Source: JBGSMB01 sp041740375
Lineage (GTDB): Bacteria; Patescibacteriota; Saccharimonadia; Saccharimonadales; JAGQMS01
NCBI GenBank assembly: GCA_041740375.1
Contig: JBGSMB010000018.1
Location: forward strand, 1-19,985
DNA: 19,985 bases
Direction: 5' to 3'
A program made the translations under genes and the position numbers. The notes under the pieces are model-generated. The model was not told where the DNA came from, searched no databases, and saw only the letters and a list, made by a program, of their open reading frames with translations. Of this stretch, positions 1 to 7,341 are shown piece by piece (the stretch's first letter is position 1; the number at the start of each line of letters is the position of its first letter).

Positions 1-294
1 GCGTGAACGGTTAATGGCTATTGAGCTCGCTGTAGTGTAGACGCCTTGCATCTCAAACTGTCGTACTACCGCAGTACCATATTTTGTATAACTAGAAGCT
101 ATCCTTGGGATGACCGCATCGACGCCTTCTATTTTCTTCTCTTTATAGAAAACAGCAGGAGACCCCTTTTCTACGGTCATGTAGCATTTTGTATAGTCTA
201 CAACTTTCACGCTGTGGCCGCGTGCTCTTGCTACCTCTTTTAGGCGTTTCGTGGTGTAGTTCCCGGAGCCCTTGGATAAAATTACGATTCTCAT
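1..294 (-). CDS. rimK: RimK-family ATP-grasp glutamate ligase, N-terminal part (cut by window edge)
   Basis: RimK-type ATP-grasp enzymes add glutamates, in well-studied species to the C-terminus of ribosomal protein S6. Reading the minus strand from ATG at 294 gives 98 codons with no stop. The start MRIVILSKGSGNYTTKRL matches the family's N-terminal domain, and VDYTKCYM, DAVIPRIASS, YGTAVVRQFE and the final SSIAINRSR follow the RimK order. The ATP-grasp catalytic part lies outside the window. The start has a Shine-Dalgarno (AGGA about 9 bases upstream, inside the preceding gene). Only one base separates it from the stop of the retropepsin-like gene at 296-766, so the two form an operon. The S6 target is known for other organisms; the substrate here is not shown. 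LysX/MptN-like ligases share this fold. Confidence 0.9.
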   Translation of the reverse strand, partial: MRIVILSKGSGNYTTKRLKEVARARGHSVKVVDYTKCYMTVEKGSPAVFYKEKKIEGVDAVIPRIASSYTKYGTAVVRQFEMQGVYTTASSIAINRSR

Positions 295-295
295 G

Positions 296-766
296 CTATT
301 TGTCCTCACTGATAATTGGTTGTAGATCAACGTCGACTAAAAAATTTCCCCTGAGCACTCTTCGTCCGAGCAAGAGGGGGTATTTCATGGTGCCTCGGTT
401 TGTGAGCGTTACTTCCATATCGTACTCTTGCCCGTCTATGATTGCCACCACTTCAACTCGATATCTGTGCTCAACGCTACCACTGCTGTTTTTTACACGA
501 ATATCGCCATATTTTTTAGTTGAAACTGTTTTGTGCAACAATTTACCTTCGTCGGATTGATAGGATACGTCAAAATATAGTACGTCTTTTACAACCTTTA
601 TATTAGTTGCGTGTAACGCCGAACGATAAGCTCCAGTGTCGACTTTAGCGATCGTACCCGGAATACCAAACGCCGGTAGTTCCACATGAACGTGTCTACC
701 TACGATGCGTAAGGGCTTTTTTACTTCTTGAGGCTGCTTTAAAGCATGAGCATTACTCATAAACAT
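296..766 (-). CDS. rimB: RimB-like retropepsin-fold protease (ATP-dependent zinc protease family)
   Basis: A 156-residue protein of the RimK-associated protease family (PF05618 type, atypical retropepsin fold). The catalytic-type motif D43-T44-G45-A46 sits in AKVDTGAYRSALHA, and a late LGRRVLRGNFLVDVDLQP matches the conserved C-terminal block. In Pseudomonas, RimB proteins remove or trim the polyglutamate tails made by RimK, and here the ligase gene follows one base downstream, which supports that pairing. ATG at 766 is preceded by a -10-like TATGAT only 5 bases away and has no Shine-Dalgarno. A second in-frame ATG is at 760. The protein has no signal peptide or membrane segment, so it should be cytoplasmic. 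The substrate is unknown in this organism. Confidence 0.85.
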   Translation of the reverse strand: MFMSNAHALKQPQEVKKPLRIVGRHVHVELPAFGIPGTIAKVDTGAYRSALHATNIKVVKDVLYFDVSYQSDEGKLLHKTVSTKKYGDIRVKNSSGSVEHRYRVEVVAIIDGQEYDMEVTLTNRGTMKYPLLLGRRVLRGNFLVDVDLQPIISEDK

Positions 767-771
767 ATTCT

Positions 772-800
772 ATCATATTTTTATGGTTTTGTACAGTCTA
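772..800 (-). promoter_or_regulatory. Putative sigma70-type promoter for rimB-rimK
   Basis: On the minus strand, TAGACT (795-800) and TATGAT (772-777) are separated by exactly 17 bases. The -10 box ends 5 bases before the ATG at 766, so a transcript starting at the usual distance would begin at or beside the start codon. This is inferred from spacing and consensus only. Confidence 0.5.
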
Positions 801-801
801 T

Positions 802-918
802 TTAGCCGTTTGCGTTGGCGACACGGATGTAGGCAAAGCCTATTGCGAGTACTAAAAGAGCGACGATAATGACAATCATCGTAATAAACCCACCTCGCTC
901 TTGTTGCCGCTTATGCAT
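802..918 (-). CDS. 38-residue single-pass membrane peptide
   Basis: A short ORF with ATG at 918 and TAA at 802-804. It begins MHKRQQERGGFITM, a basic head, followed by a hydrophobic stretch (residues about 13-31, IVIIVALLVLAIGFAYI) and ends RVANANG. That is one transmembrane helix with a positively charged N-terminus, which predicts the N-terminus in the cytoplasm. It lies 26 bases after the dnaJ stop and 35 bases before rimB on the same strand. Its Shine-Dalgarno is weak (AGG about 9 bases upstream). Tiny RGGF-plus-helix proteins are common in CPR genomes to my knowledge, but I cannot name a family or function. It is an inference that this is translated. Confidence 0.6.
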   Translation of the reverse strand: MHKRQQERGGFITMIVIIVALLVLAIGFAYIRVANANG

Positions 919-944
919 ATCTATGCCTGCAATTGTACACTTTT

Positions 945-2051
945 TTAGGTAAAAATACCTCGTTTGCCCTTTTCGCCGCGGAACTCTTTGAGTAATTCTT
1001 GCTGCTTCTTTGAAAGCTTACGAGGTGTTGTGACGATAATAGTGACAATGTGAGCACCTCTAGCTGTTCCCTTGATATGAGGTACGCCGTGGCCTGAAAG
1101 TTTGAAGTCGCTCCCGCTCTGTGTCCCTGCCGGGATTTTCATGCGTATTGGGCCGTCCACCGTAACTACATCTATTTCGGTGCCAAGAGCAGCATCTACC
1201 ATGTCAATCTCTTGCTCGCTCAAAATTAACTCGCCCTCTCTGGTAAATTCTTTATGTGGCTTCACTCTGATATTTACAAAGAGATCGCCTTTCGGTCCGT
1301 TCGCTATTGCTTCTCCGTGTTCTCGCAGTCGGATCGTTGCGCCGTCATCGATACCTGCTGGTATTTTTAAACTAATCTTCTGTTCTTTTTTACGAACACC
1401 CGTACCTCTACAAACACTACAGACTTTCTCGGGCACCTTACCCTTACCGCTACAGGTAGGGCAAACGCTGGCTTGCTGTATATTTCCAAAGATCGTTCTC
1501 GTTGCTGTCACTACTTGGCCGGAGCCTTTGCAGGTATCGCAATTTATAAGGTTGTGGCCAGGCTCGACAGTGGTGCCTTTACAGTGATCACACTCGTCGT
1601 CTAGATTGAGCCTAAGGTCAGTTTCTGTACCAAATACTGCCTGCTCAAATGTGAGTTCTAAGCTTGTTTCGATATCTCGGCCTCGCGCCGTACGCTGCGA
1701 GCGCTGCTGGCCTCCACCACCAAAAAAACTAGAAAAAATATCGCCGAGTCCAAGATCTCCGAAATCAAAGTGTACTTCTTGGCCATTTCCGAAGCCTCCA
1801 AATGGATTCCCGCCGCCACCGCCCGATGAACTTGCTCCGCCCACTCCTGCATGACCAAATTGGTCATAGCGCTTCCTTTTATCGCCGTTACTAAGAACCT
1901 CGTATGCTTCGTTTACTTCTTTAAACTTCGCCTCATCGCCACCCTTATCGGGGTGATGTTTAATTGCGGCTTTTCGGAATGCTTTTTTAATCTCGTCCGC
2001 AGAAGCTGTTTTACCGACACCTAAAATTTCGTAATAATCGCGTTTTGACAT
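945..2051 (-). CDS. dnaJ: Chaperone DnaJ (Hsp40)
   Basis: The 368-residue co-chaperone that delivers substrates to DnaK and stimulates its ATPase. It has the full type I layout. The J domain starts SKRDYYEILGV and holds the HPD motif (HHPDKGGDE, a short loop version). A Gly/Phe-rich linker (about residues 70-115) follows. Four CxxCxGxG zinc repeats (CDHCKGTT, CDTCKGSG, CPTCSGKG, CSVCRGTG) sit at about residues 150-215, and then the C-terminal substrate-binding domains. ATG at 2051 has AGGA 4-8 bases upstream and a CIRCE operator just upstream at 2062-2088, so HrcA repression is expected. It is divergent from a response regulator and is not in the dnaK cluster. The downstream small membrane ORF, rimB and rimK could be co-transcribed. 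Confidence 0.98.
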   Translation of the reverse strand: MSKRDYYEILGVGKTASADEIKKAFRKAAIKHHPDKGGDEAKFKEVNEAYEVLSNGDKRKRYDQFGHAGVGGASSSGGGGGNPFGGFGNGQEVHFDFGDLGLGDIFSSFFGGGGQQRSQRTARGRDIETSLELTFEQAVFGTETDLRLNLDDECDHCKGTTVEPGHNLINCDTCKGSGQVVTATRTIFGNIQQASVCPTCSGKGKVPEKVCSVCRGTGVRKKEQKISLKIPAGIDDGATIRLREHGEAIANGPKGDLFVNIRVKPHKEFTREGELILSEQEIDMVDAALGTEIDVVTVDGPIRMKIPAGTQSGSDFKLSGHGVPHIKGTARGAHIVTIIVTTPRKLSKKQQELLKEFRGEKGKRGIFT

Positions 2052-2061
2052 GTCCTATATT

Positions 2062-2088
2062 TTAGCACTTGAGCCTCATGAGTGCTAG
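2062..2088. promoter_or_regulatory. CIRCE operator (HrcA site) upstream of dnaJ
   Basis: Plus strand reads TTAGCACTT-N9-GAGTGCTAG, against the CIRCE consensus TTAGCACTC-N9-GAGTGCTAA. The two arms are complementary except at their edges. It ends 10 bases before the dnaJ ATG. It lies in the 83-base gap shared with the divergent response regulator at 2135, so HrcA binding here could touch both genes. Confidence 0.92.
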
Positions 2089-2134
2089 TGAGTAGGTATA
2101 CAAGTGCTTTACATTCGACTGATATGCTATACGT

Positions 2135-2806
2135 ATGGGTAAAAAAATCCTACTCGTAGAAGACAATCAAGATATGCGTAGTTCACTGAAGAAATTCCTG
2201 AACGAAGAGGGCGCTATGGTATGTGCGCTGGGAAGCGCCGAAGACGCTATAGATGCTGTCGATGAAAAACAATTTGATATAGGCATAATTGATATAAATC
2301 TACCGGGCAAGTCAGGTTTTGAGCTTATTGAGTACATCAGGGAAAATGGCCACCTATACCCTTTGATTGCTATGACAGCACGTGAGGGAATTGTTGATAA
2401 AATTAAGGGTTTTGATCTTGGACTAAACGATTATATCGTAAAGCCATTTGACCTTCTTGAGTTACGAGCTCGTATACAAGCGCATACGCGCGACTCTCGG
2501 CAAGACGTTATTAAAACGAACCATTTTGAACTTGCTATGTCGAAACTCGAACTCAAAAAAGATAGTAAAAAAATTGATATGACAACTCTGGAGCTAAGGA
2601 TTATAGAGATACTGATGCTCAATAAGCACACATTAGTGTCGTTGGATGATCTGATCGAGCATGCCTGGGGTGATTCTGCCGACTTAACTAACCCTCCAGT
2701 GCGTATTCATATTGCCAACATAAGAAAGAAAGTCGGCGATACGGAATTTAAGATTATCCGTACTATACCTGGAGTCGGGTATATTTTTAATGATTCGGAC
2801 AATTAA
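2135..2806 (+). CDS. OmpR/PhoB-family response regulator
   Basis: A 223-residue two-component output protein. The receiver domain (1 to about 115) shows E9-D10, the phospho-acceptor D53 in IIDINLPGKSG, T81 and the switch lysine K103 in DYIVKPF. The C-terminal winged helix (about 130-220) carries TTLELRIIEIL, RIHIANIRKKV and the closing RTIPGVGYIF, typical of OmpR-type DNA binding. The cognate kinase starts 2 bases after its TAA, so they are one operon. ATG at 2135 lacks a Shine-Dalgarno. A TATGCT box at 2123-2128 ends 6 bases before the ATG, which may mean a leaderless mRNA. Its regulon cannot be read from the sequence; the nearest downstream gene on the same strand is the FAS1 protein. Confidence 0.96.
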   Translation: MGKKILLVEDNQDMRSSLKKFLNEEGAMVCALGSAEDAIDAVDEKQFDIGIIDINLPGKSGFELIEYIRENGHLYPLIAMTAREGIVDKIKGFDLGLNDYIVKPFDLLELRARIQAHTRDSRQDVIKTNHFELAMSKLELKKDSKKIDMTTLELRIIEILMLNKHTLVSLDDLIEHAWGDSADLTNPPVRIHIANIRKKVGDTEFKIIRTIPGVGYIFNDSDN

Positions 2807-2808
2807 CC

Positions 2809-3816
2809 ATGATAGATGCTCTAAAAAAGACTAGGAAAAACTTTACAGCTACGATTATTGCATCGATTGTAATTATTATTTCTCTATCTCTTATCATTTT
2901 ACAAATCGTCAATATCACGACAATAGGAAGTAGCGCGACATCGAATGAGGTTCGAAATGCTGCTGCGAAACACTCCGCGCTTAGTGAGTATATTGTCGAC
3001 CAGTCCGAGTACGAAGCTCACTTCATAACCCTCGCATCGGCGGTGAAAGAAGAGGAACAGCAGCGACTTTCAACCGCACTAATGGTTACATCGATAGTAC
3101 TTCTCGTGGCAGGAGGCATAATCGCATATATTGTGGCGAAACTCTTAATGAAACCTGTTGAAGAGGCATATGCTTCGCAGGAACGATTTATTCAAGATGC
3201 GGCACATGAGCTAAGAAACCCCCTTGCAGCTATGTCGGTTACCCTCCAGCAAGTCAAAACAAGTAAAGATGTAGATGAAGAGTTGCTTCAAACATTTAGA
3301 AGACAAACCAGAAGGTTGGTTGCAATAAACGAAGACCTCTTATTTATTGAAAAGAGTCAGAAACTAGACCCTCAAGAATGCAATTTAAGTGAGCTTATAG
3401 AAGAGATAATTGAAGAACTACAGCCGATAGCATCTAGGAAAAAGATCAAGCTAAACTTAAAGACAGAAGCCGACATCTCAAAAAGGATGGTATCTACCGA
3501 TTACGTTCGGATGGTCAAGAATATAGTGGAGAATGCTATCAAATACTCACCTAGATCATCGATTGTTTATATTAACCAGGTAAAGACAAAAAATACTGTA
3601 CATATTACTGTGAAAGACTCTGGAATTGGTATTCCAGCGGATGAATTAGCGCACATCGGAGAGCGCTTCTATAGAGCTAAAAACGTAGGTACTATAGAGG
3701 GGACCGGTCTAGGATTTGCGATAGTTGCAAAGATTATAAGGAGTTATCACGGATCGTTTGAAATAAGCAGTAAGCTCGGCAAAGGCACAACTGTCACCGT
3801 CAACCTACCTTCTTAA
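2809..3816 (+). CDS. Membrane sensor histidine kinase
   Basis: A 335-residue sensor kinase for the adjacent response regulator. Two transmembrane helices (about 13-34 and 95-118) flank a short extracytoplasmic segment of roughly 60 residues, too small for a large ligand domain. No clear HAMP domain follows the second helix. The dimerisation domain has the H-box with His133 (DAAHELRNPLAA). The ATPase domain has the N-box (MVKNIVENAIKYSP), G1 (VKDSGIGIP), F (GERFYRAKN) and G2 (EGTGLGFAIV). All expected catalytic motifs are intact. The signal sensed is unknown. The gene starts 2 bases after the regulator's stop, so translational coupling is likely. Confidence 0.97.
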   Translation: MIDALKKTRKNFTATIIASIVIIISLSLIILQIVNITTIGSSATSNEVRNAAAKHSALSEYIVDQSEYEAHFITLASAVKEEEQQRLSTALMVTSIVLLVAGGIIAYIVAKLLMKPVEEAYASQERFIQDAAHELRNPLAAMSVTLQQVKTSKDVDEELLQTFRRQTRRLVAINEDLLFIEKSQKLDPQECNLSELIEEIIEELQPIASRKKIKLNLKTEADISKRMVSTDYVRMVKNIVENAIKYSPRSSIVYINQVKTKNTVHITVKDSGIGIPADELAHIGERFYRAKNVGTIEGTGLGFAIVAKIIRSYHGSFEISSKLGKGTTVTVNLPS

Positions 3817-3823
3817 CGTTAGC

Positions 3824-3851
3824 TTTACGCAACATCAACAAAGACTATACA
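3824..3851 (+). promoter_or_regulatory. Possible promoter for the FAS1 gene
   Basis: TTTACG (3824-3829), a 16-base spacer and TATACA (3846-3851) give a moderate sigma70-type match. They lie in the 79-base gap between the kinase and the FAS1 gene, leaving a leader of about 37 bases. The FAS1 ATG has a purine-rich GAGAGGG at 3885-3891. Read-through from the kinase is an alternative. Confidence 0.35.
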
Positions 3852-3895
3852 CTTTCGTTACTATGATGAGTAAGTAAATTAATAGAGAGGGTATT

Positions 3896-4492
3896 ATGGA
3901 AGATAAAAAAAGTTCAACCGGTTTAATCGTAGGGATCGCTGCGGTAGTGCTACTAGTCGCAGGTGGATTTGGAGTTTGGGCGCTAACTAGCAACGACGAC
4001 GAAGCTACGACAGCTACAGAGACGTCGCAAACCGAAAATAGCCAACAAACCGAGCAGACGCAACCTGCGGAGCAAGACATAGTTGCATTAGCTATAGCAA
4101 CACCAGAACTTTCTACGCTTGTAACTGCAGTACAAGCAGCTGGCTTGGTAGAAACACTACAAGGTGACGGACCGTTTACGGTATTTGCACCAACAAACTC
4201 CGCATTTGAAAAGTTACCATCAGAGACTTTAGCCAGTCTTCTAGACCCAGCAAATAAAGATGCACTTACAGCAGTGCTAACCTATCACGTAGTGAGTGGC
4301 GAAGTGCTCAGTTCAGCACTTTCTAACGGTCAGGTGATCGACACTGTACAAGGCGGAAAGCTTACTGTCGAAATCACAGATGGCAAAGTTTACCTAGTTG
4401 ACGCCAAGGGCGGTAAAGCGCTTGTAGTACAGGCTGATGTACAGGCTAGCAATGGCGTAGTTCACGTTATTGATTCTGTATTACTACAATAA
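3896..4492 (+). CDS. Membrane-anchored fasciclin (FAS1) domain protein
   Basis: A 198-residue protein with a short charged head, one hydrophobic helix (about residues 8-31) and a Thr/Glu/Gln-rich linker (about 33-60). One FAS1 domain (about 61-198) follows. The FAS1 blocks are clear: GPFTVFAPTNSAFEKLP, LTYHVVSGEV and the closing GVVHVIDSVLL. The first helix could be an uncleaved anchor or a signal peptide. Either way the FAS1 domain faces outside, where such domains serve in adhesion or surface binding. In an episymbiont this could matter for host contact, but that is an inference. GAGAGGG lies 4 bases before the ATG, and a strong terminator follows at 4513-4545. Confidence 0.94.
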   Translation: MEDKKSSTGLIVGIAAVVLLVAGGFGVWALTSNDDEATTATETSQTENSQQTEQTQPAEQDIVALAIATPELSTLVTAVQAAGLVETLQGDGPFTVFAPTNSAFEKLPSETLASLLDPANKDALTAVLTYHVVSGEVLSSALSNGQVIDTVQGGKLTVEITDGKVYLVDAKGGKALVVQADVQASNGVVHVIDSVLLQ

Positions 4493-4512
4493 AAAGTAGG
4501 GGGTATTTAGTG

Positions 4513-4545
4513 AAAACAGCTCGGTCAATAACCGAGCTGTTTTTT
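4513..4545. terminator. Bidirectional intrinsic terminator between FAS1 and the DUF5680-like gene
   Basis: A perfect 13-bp stem (AAAACAGCTCGGT / ACCGAGCTGTTTT) with a 5-base loop CAATA is followed by a T run. The A run on the left gives a T run on the minus strand. It therefore stops both the plus-strand FAS1 transcript and the converging minus-strand gene ending at 4547. Confidence 0.93.
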
Positions 4546-4546
4546 G

Positions 4547-5071
4547 TTAAGAAATTACGCCACCCATGAAAGTAGCCGTATAAAGGTTAAATCCGCCCTC
4601 TTCGTCGTTTGGTAATATTACTTCCCTGAAAATAAATTCATCTAATGTGTTTTCCCTAAACTCGGTAAAGTTATCAAAGGCAATCTCATATATAAGTCCT
4701 CTTTCTTCGTCTTCATGAAATAGCGGACCTCTTAATGGAAAACTTGTATCTGGAGAACGAAGTACTTCAGATAAGAATCCGTACACGCTAGCTGGGTCTG
4801 CAGCTTTATCTACCTGAGCTTCATAGATTGCGTACCAGCTAGGTTTACCATTTTCGTAAACCACTATTCTACCAAAAAACATTCGACCGTCTTCGCTTGT
4901 GAAGTAGTTATCCTCATAGCGCCACGCTCCGTGAGAAAATTCAATGGTTTTTGATCCATTTTCTTCAGTTTTCACAATGGCCTTTTCTCCACCATAACCA
5001 AATTCAGACTGAAGAAGCAAAAATTCTTTTAACGTTAGTTGTTGATGCGGTAACTCGCCTTTGCCGGTCAT
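4547..5071 (-). CDS. DUF5680-like protein of unknown function
   Basis: A 174-residue cytoplasmic protein with no membrane segment. The pattern FLLLQSEFGYGG, WRYEDNYF, FFGRIVVYENGKPSWYAIYE, VYGFLSEVL, FPLRGP, and a final second repeat ending TATFMGGVIS resembles the DUF5680 family. In that family similar Trp/Tyr/Gly blocks occur twice. I base this on memory of the family, so the assignment is moderate. The ATG at 5071 lies 4 bases after the dnaK stop. A longer reading would need a TTG at 5107 inside dnaK, which is less likely. It appears to be the last gene of the CIRCE-controlled dnaK operon, so it may be stress-induced. Its function is unknown. Confidence 0.8.
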   Translation of the reverse strand: MTGKGELPHQQLTLKEFLLLQSEFGYGGEKAIVKTEENGSKTIEFSHGAWRYEDNYFTSEDGRMFFGRIVVYENGKPSWYAIYEAQVDKAADPASVYGFLSEVLRSPDTSFPLRGPLFHEDEERGLIYEIAFDNFTEFRENTLDEFIFREVILPNDEEGGFNLYTATFMGGVIS

Positions 5072-5075
5072 TGGA

Positions 5076-6986
5076 CTAATCTTTTGCGGGCTGGTCTTTG
5101 TCGTCAACTACTTCGCCTTCGATGGGCTCCTCAGCAGAAGACTCGGTACTGTTTTCTGGCGTCTCCGTATCGGTTGCTTGCTCGTAAAGCTTTGCACCAA
5201 TTGGCATCATTTTATCTGAAAGTTCCTTGTTTGCCGCCTCAAGCGCATCTTTGTCAGCAGTCTCGTCACCGATAACTTTTTTTGCTGCCTCGATGGCGTC
5301 CTTCAAGACCTTTTGATCGTCTTCCGATAGCTTCTCTTTGTTATCGGAGCTTAACTTCTCTGCTTGATAGACTGCATTCTCGAGAATGTTTCTCGACTCA
5401 ATGGCTTCTCGCTTCTTTTTATCTTCTTCGGCATGAGCCTCTGCGTCTTTTCGAGCCTTTTCAACTTCGTCTTTGTCTAAATTTCCGCTATTTTGAATCG
5501 TGATGCTCTGCTCTTTGCCAGAACCTTTGTCCTTGGCGGTGACGTTCAAGATTCCGTTTGCGTCGAGATTAAAGGTCACCTCAATTTGTGGAATACCACG
5601 AGGCGCAGGAGGGATGCCGTCTAGTACAAATCGACCAAGCGATTTATTATCAGAAGACATTTCCCTCTCACCCTGAAGGACGTGAATCTCTACTTGTGGC
5701 TGAGAATCGGCTGCAGTTGAGAATACTTCACTTTTACTGGTTGGGATCGTTGTGTTTCGCTCAATAAGCTTTGTGGTCACGCCACCGAGTGTTTCGATAC
5801 CTAGAGAGAGTGGTGTTACGTCAAGCAACAGCACGTCTTTGACGTCTCCTGCAAGAACTCCACCTTGAATAGCAGCGCCTAGTGCAACAACCTCGTCAGG
5901 ATTAACCCCTTTCATTGGTTCTTTTCCAAAGATCTCTTGTACTTTTTGCTGAACAACAGGCATACGAGTCATTCCGCCGACCAATACAACCGCATCTATA
6001 TCTTTTGCGGTAATTCCAGCATCTTTTAGCGCCTTATTGCATGGATCGGCAGTCTTTGCGACCAAATCACCCACTAGATCTTCTAGTTTTGCTCGAGTCA
6101 TTTTGTATTCAAAGTGAATAGGACCATCGGCAGTTGCCGTCAAGAACGGCAAGTTAATCTCTACTTCTTGCGAAGAACTTAATTCAATCTTTGCTTTCTC
6201 TGCTTCATCGCGTAGTCGTTGCATGGCCGCTTTATCAGTAGTCAAATCGATCGTGTGCTCTTTCTTAAACTCGTCCATCAAAAAGTTAACAATGACACGG
6301 TCAAAGTCCGCACCACCAAGATGAGTATCGCCATTAGTGCTCTTTACTTCAAAAACGCCATCACCAAGCTCGAGAATTGAGACGTCAAAAGTACCGCCAC
6401 CAAGATCGTATACGGCAATCTTTTCATCCGATTTGCTTGCTTTATCTAGTCCATAGGCAAGAGCGGCGGCAGTCGGCTCGTTTATAATTCGCTTTACCTC
6501 AAGGCCTGCGATCTTCCCTGCATCCTTTGTCGCCTGTCTTTGTGAATCATCAAAATATGCAGGTACGGTGATAACTGCCTCTGTGACTGGTTCACCTAAG
6601 TACGCTTCAGCATCGGCCTTAAGTTTAGAAAGAATCATTGCGCTAATTTCTTCAGCACTATAATCTTTGTCGGCAATTTGTACCTTTACCCCTTGCCCAC
6701 TTTTTTTCATCTCAAATGGCATCAACTTGATGTCCTTTTGAACTTCTTTATCTTCCCACCTTCGACCAATCAGTCGCTTTACCTCAAAAACAGTGTTTTT
6801 AGGATTCGTAACAGATTGACGACGTGCAAGTTTACCAACAAGACGCTCGCCGTTTTTATTTACTGCGACAACGCTCGGCGTTGTTCTGTCGCCCTCTGCA
6901 TTGGCGATAATATCTGCAGATCCTCCCTGCATAATAGCCATTGCGCTATTAGTTGTCCCTAGGTCGATTCCAATAATTTTACCCAT
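5076..6986 (-). CDS. dnaK: Chaperone DnaK (Hsp70)
   Basis: A 636-residue ATP-driven chaperone of normal length. The nucleotide-binding domain shows IGIDLGTTNSAMA at the N-terminus, then YDLGGGTFDVS, GDTHLGGADFD and VVLVGGMTRMPVVQ. The linker VLLLDVTPLSLGIETLGG leads to the substrate-binding domain. The lid ends in an acidic tail with EGEVVDDKD. The start is ATG at 6986, since AAGGA (6996-7000) sits 9 bases upstream and MGKIIGIDLG is the family start. A TTG at 7010 is in frame but has no support. CIRCE at 7052-7078 overlaps the -35 box, so HrcA should repress it directly. The DUF5680-like gene follows 4 bases later. Confidence 0.99.
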   Translation of the reverse strand: MGKIIGIDLGTTNSAMAIMQGGSADIIANAEGDRTTPSVVAVNKNGERLVGKLARRQSVTNPKNTVFEVKRLIGRRWEDKEVQKDIKLMPFEMKKSGQGVKVQIADKDYSAEEISAMILSKLKADAEAYLGEPVTEAVITVPAYFDDSQRQATKDAGKIAGLEVKRIINEPTAAALAYGLDKASKSDEKIAVYDLGGGTFDVSILELGDGVFEVKSTNGDTHLGGADFDRVIVNFLMDEFKKEHTIDLTTDKAAMQRLRDEAEKAKIELSSSQEVEINLPFLTATADGPIHFEYKMTRAKLEDLVGDLVAKTADPCNKALKDAGITAKDIDAVVLVGGMTRMPVVQQKVQEIFGKEPMKGVNPDEVVALGAAIQGGVLAGDVKDVLLLDVTPLSLGIETLGGVTTKLIERNTTIPTSKSEVFSTAADSQPQVEIHVLQGEREMSSDNKSLGRFVLDGIPPAPRGIPQIEVTFNLDANGILNVTAKDKGSGKEQSITIQNSGNLDKDEVEKARKDAEAHAEEDKKKREAIESRNILENAVYQAEKLSSDNKEKLSEDDQKVLKDAIEAAKKVIGDETADKDALEAANKELSDKMMPIGAKLYEQATDTETPENSTESSAEEPIEGEVVDDKDQPAKD

Positions 6987-7034
6987 AGTGTTATGTCCTT
7001 TCGTTAGCAATCATCTATTTCAAGTGCTAGGACT

Positions 7035-7062
7035 ATAATATCACAAATTTATTGGCACTCAA
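7035..7062 (-). promoter_or_regulatory. dnaK promoter overlapping CIRCE
   Basis: On the minus strand, TTGAGT (7057-7062) and TATTAT (7035-7040) are separated by 16 bases. The -35 box lies inside the CIRCE element, so HrcA binding would block RNA polymerase. The leader would be about 40 bases and carries the AAGGA ribosome site. Confidence 0.7.
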
Positions 7063-7078
7063 TACCCTAGAGTGCTAA
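7052..7078. promoter_or_regulatory. CIRCE operator (HrcA site) upstream of dnaK
   Basis: Plus strand reads TTGGCACTC-N9-GAGTGCTAA. The right arm is the exact consensus and the left arm differs at one base. The TAG stop codon of the 88-residue upstream ORF is supplied by the operator itself (7075-7077). A further single half-site, AAGTGCTAG, is at 7022-7030. Confidence 0.95.
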
Positions 7079-7341
7079 TTTTGAACTATTTTTCGTTTTG
7101 TTTTGCGAGCTTTCAGCGCGCTCACGGCTACTGTGCCAAAGTTCATTAGAGCACCCCATCTGTGCCAATGATCACACCGGTTCAAGGCATCCTCTTCCAG
7201 TGTCTTTGCGGGTAATTCAATGCCAAGAGACCTGTTCGTTAGTCCGTGAGCAATACGGACATCTGTAACAGATATATTAGTGGAAGTACGTTCTCGAAAT
7301 AGTCGTACTGGGCAATCGACGCAAGGATCTTTTTCAATCAT
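7075..7341 (-). CDS. Unknown 88-residue protein between grpE and dnaK
   Basis: Not recognised. The protein is cytoplasmic, has no membrane segment, and starts MIEKDPCVDCPVRLF with a CxxC pair near the N-terminus. A Trp/His patch (NRCDHWHRWG) sits in the middle, and the C-terminus is very basic (KARKTKRKI). The Cys and His residues could bind a metal, but no family is visible. Its ATG overlaps the end of the preceding gene by 8 bases, so translation is probably coupled. Its TAG stop lies inside the dnaK CIRCE element. Overlap at one end and operator sharing at the other argue that this is a real gene of the hrcA-grpE operon. Confidence 0.65.
   Translation of the reverse strand: MIEKDPCVDCPVRLFRERTSTNISVTDVRIAHGLTNRSLGIELPAKTLEEDALNRCDHWHRWGALMNFGTVAVSALKARKTKRKIVQN

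Noticed and set aside
189..560. Plus-strand ORF over rimK/rimB
   Set aside because: Both strands cannot be explained equally; the minus strand carries clear family motifs.
1102..1587. Plus-strand ORF opposite dnaJ
   Set aside because: It is antisense to the zinc-finger and substrate domains of dnaJ and has no family resemblance.
6984..7010. TTG at 7010 as dnaK start
   Set aside because: ATG at 6986 gives the exact DnaK N-terminus and has AAGGA 9 bases upstream.
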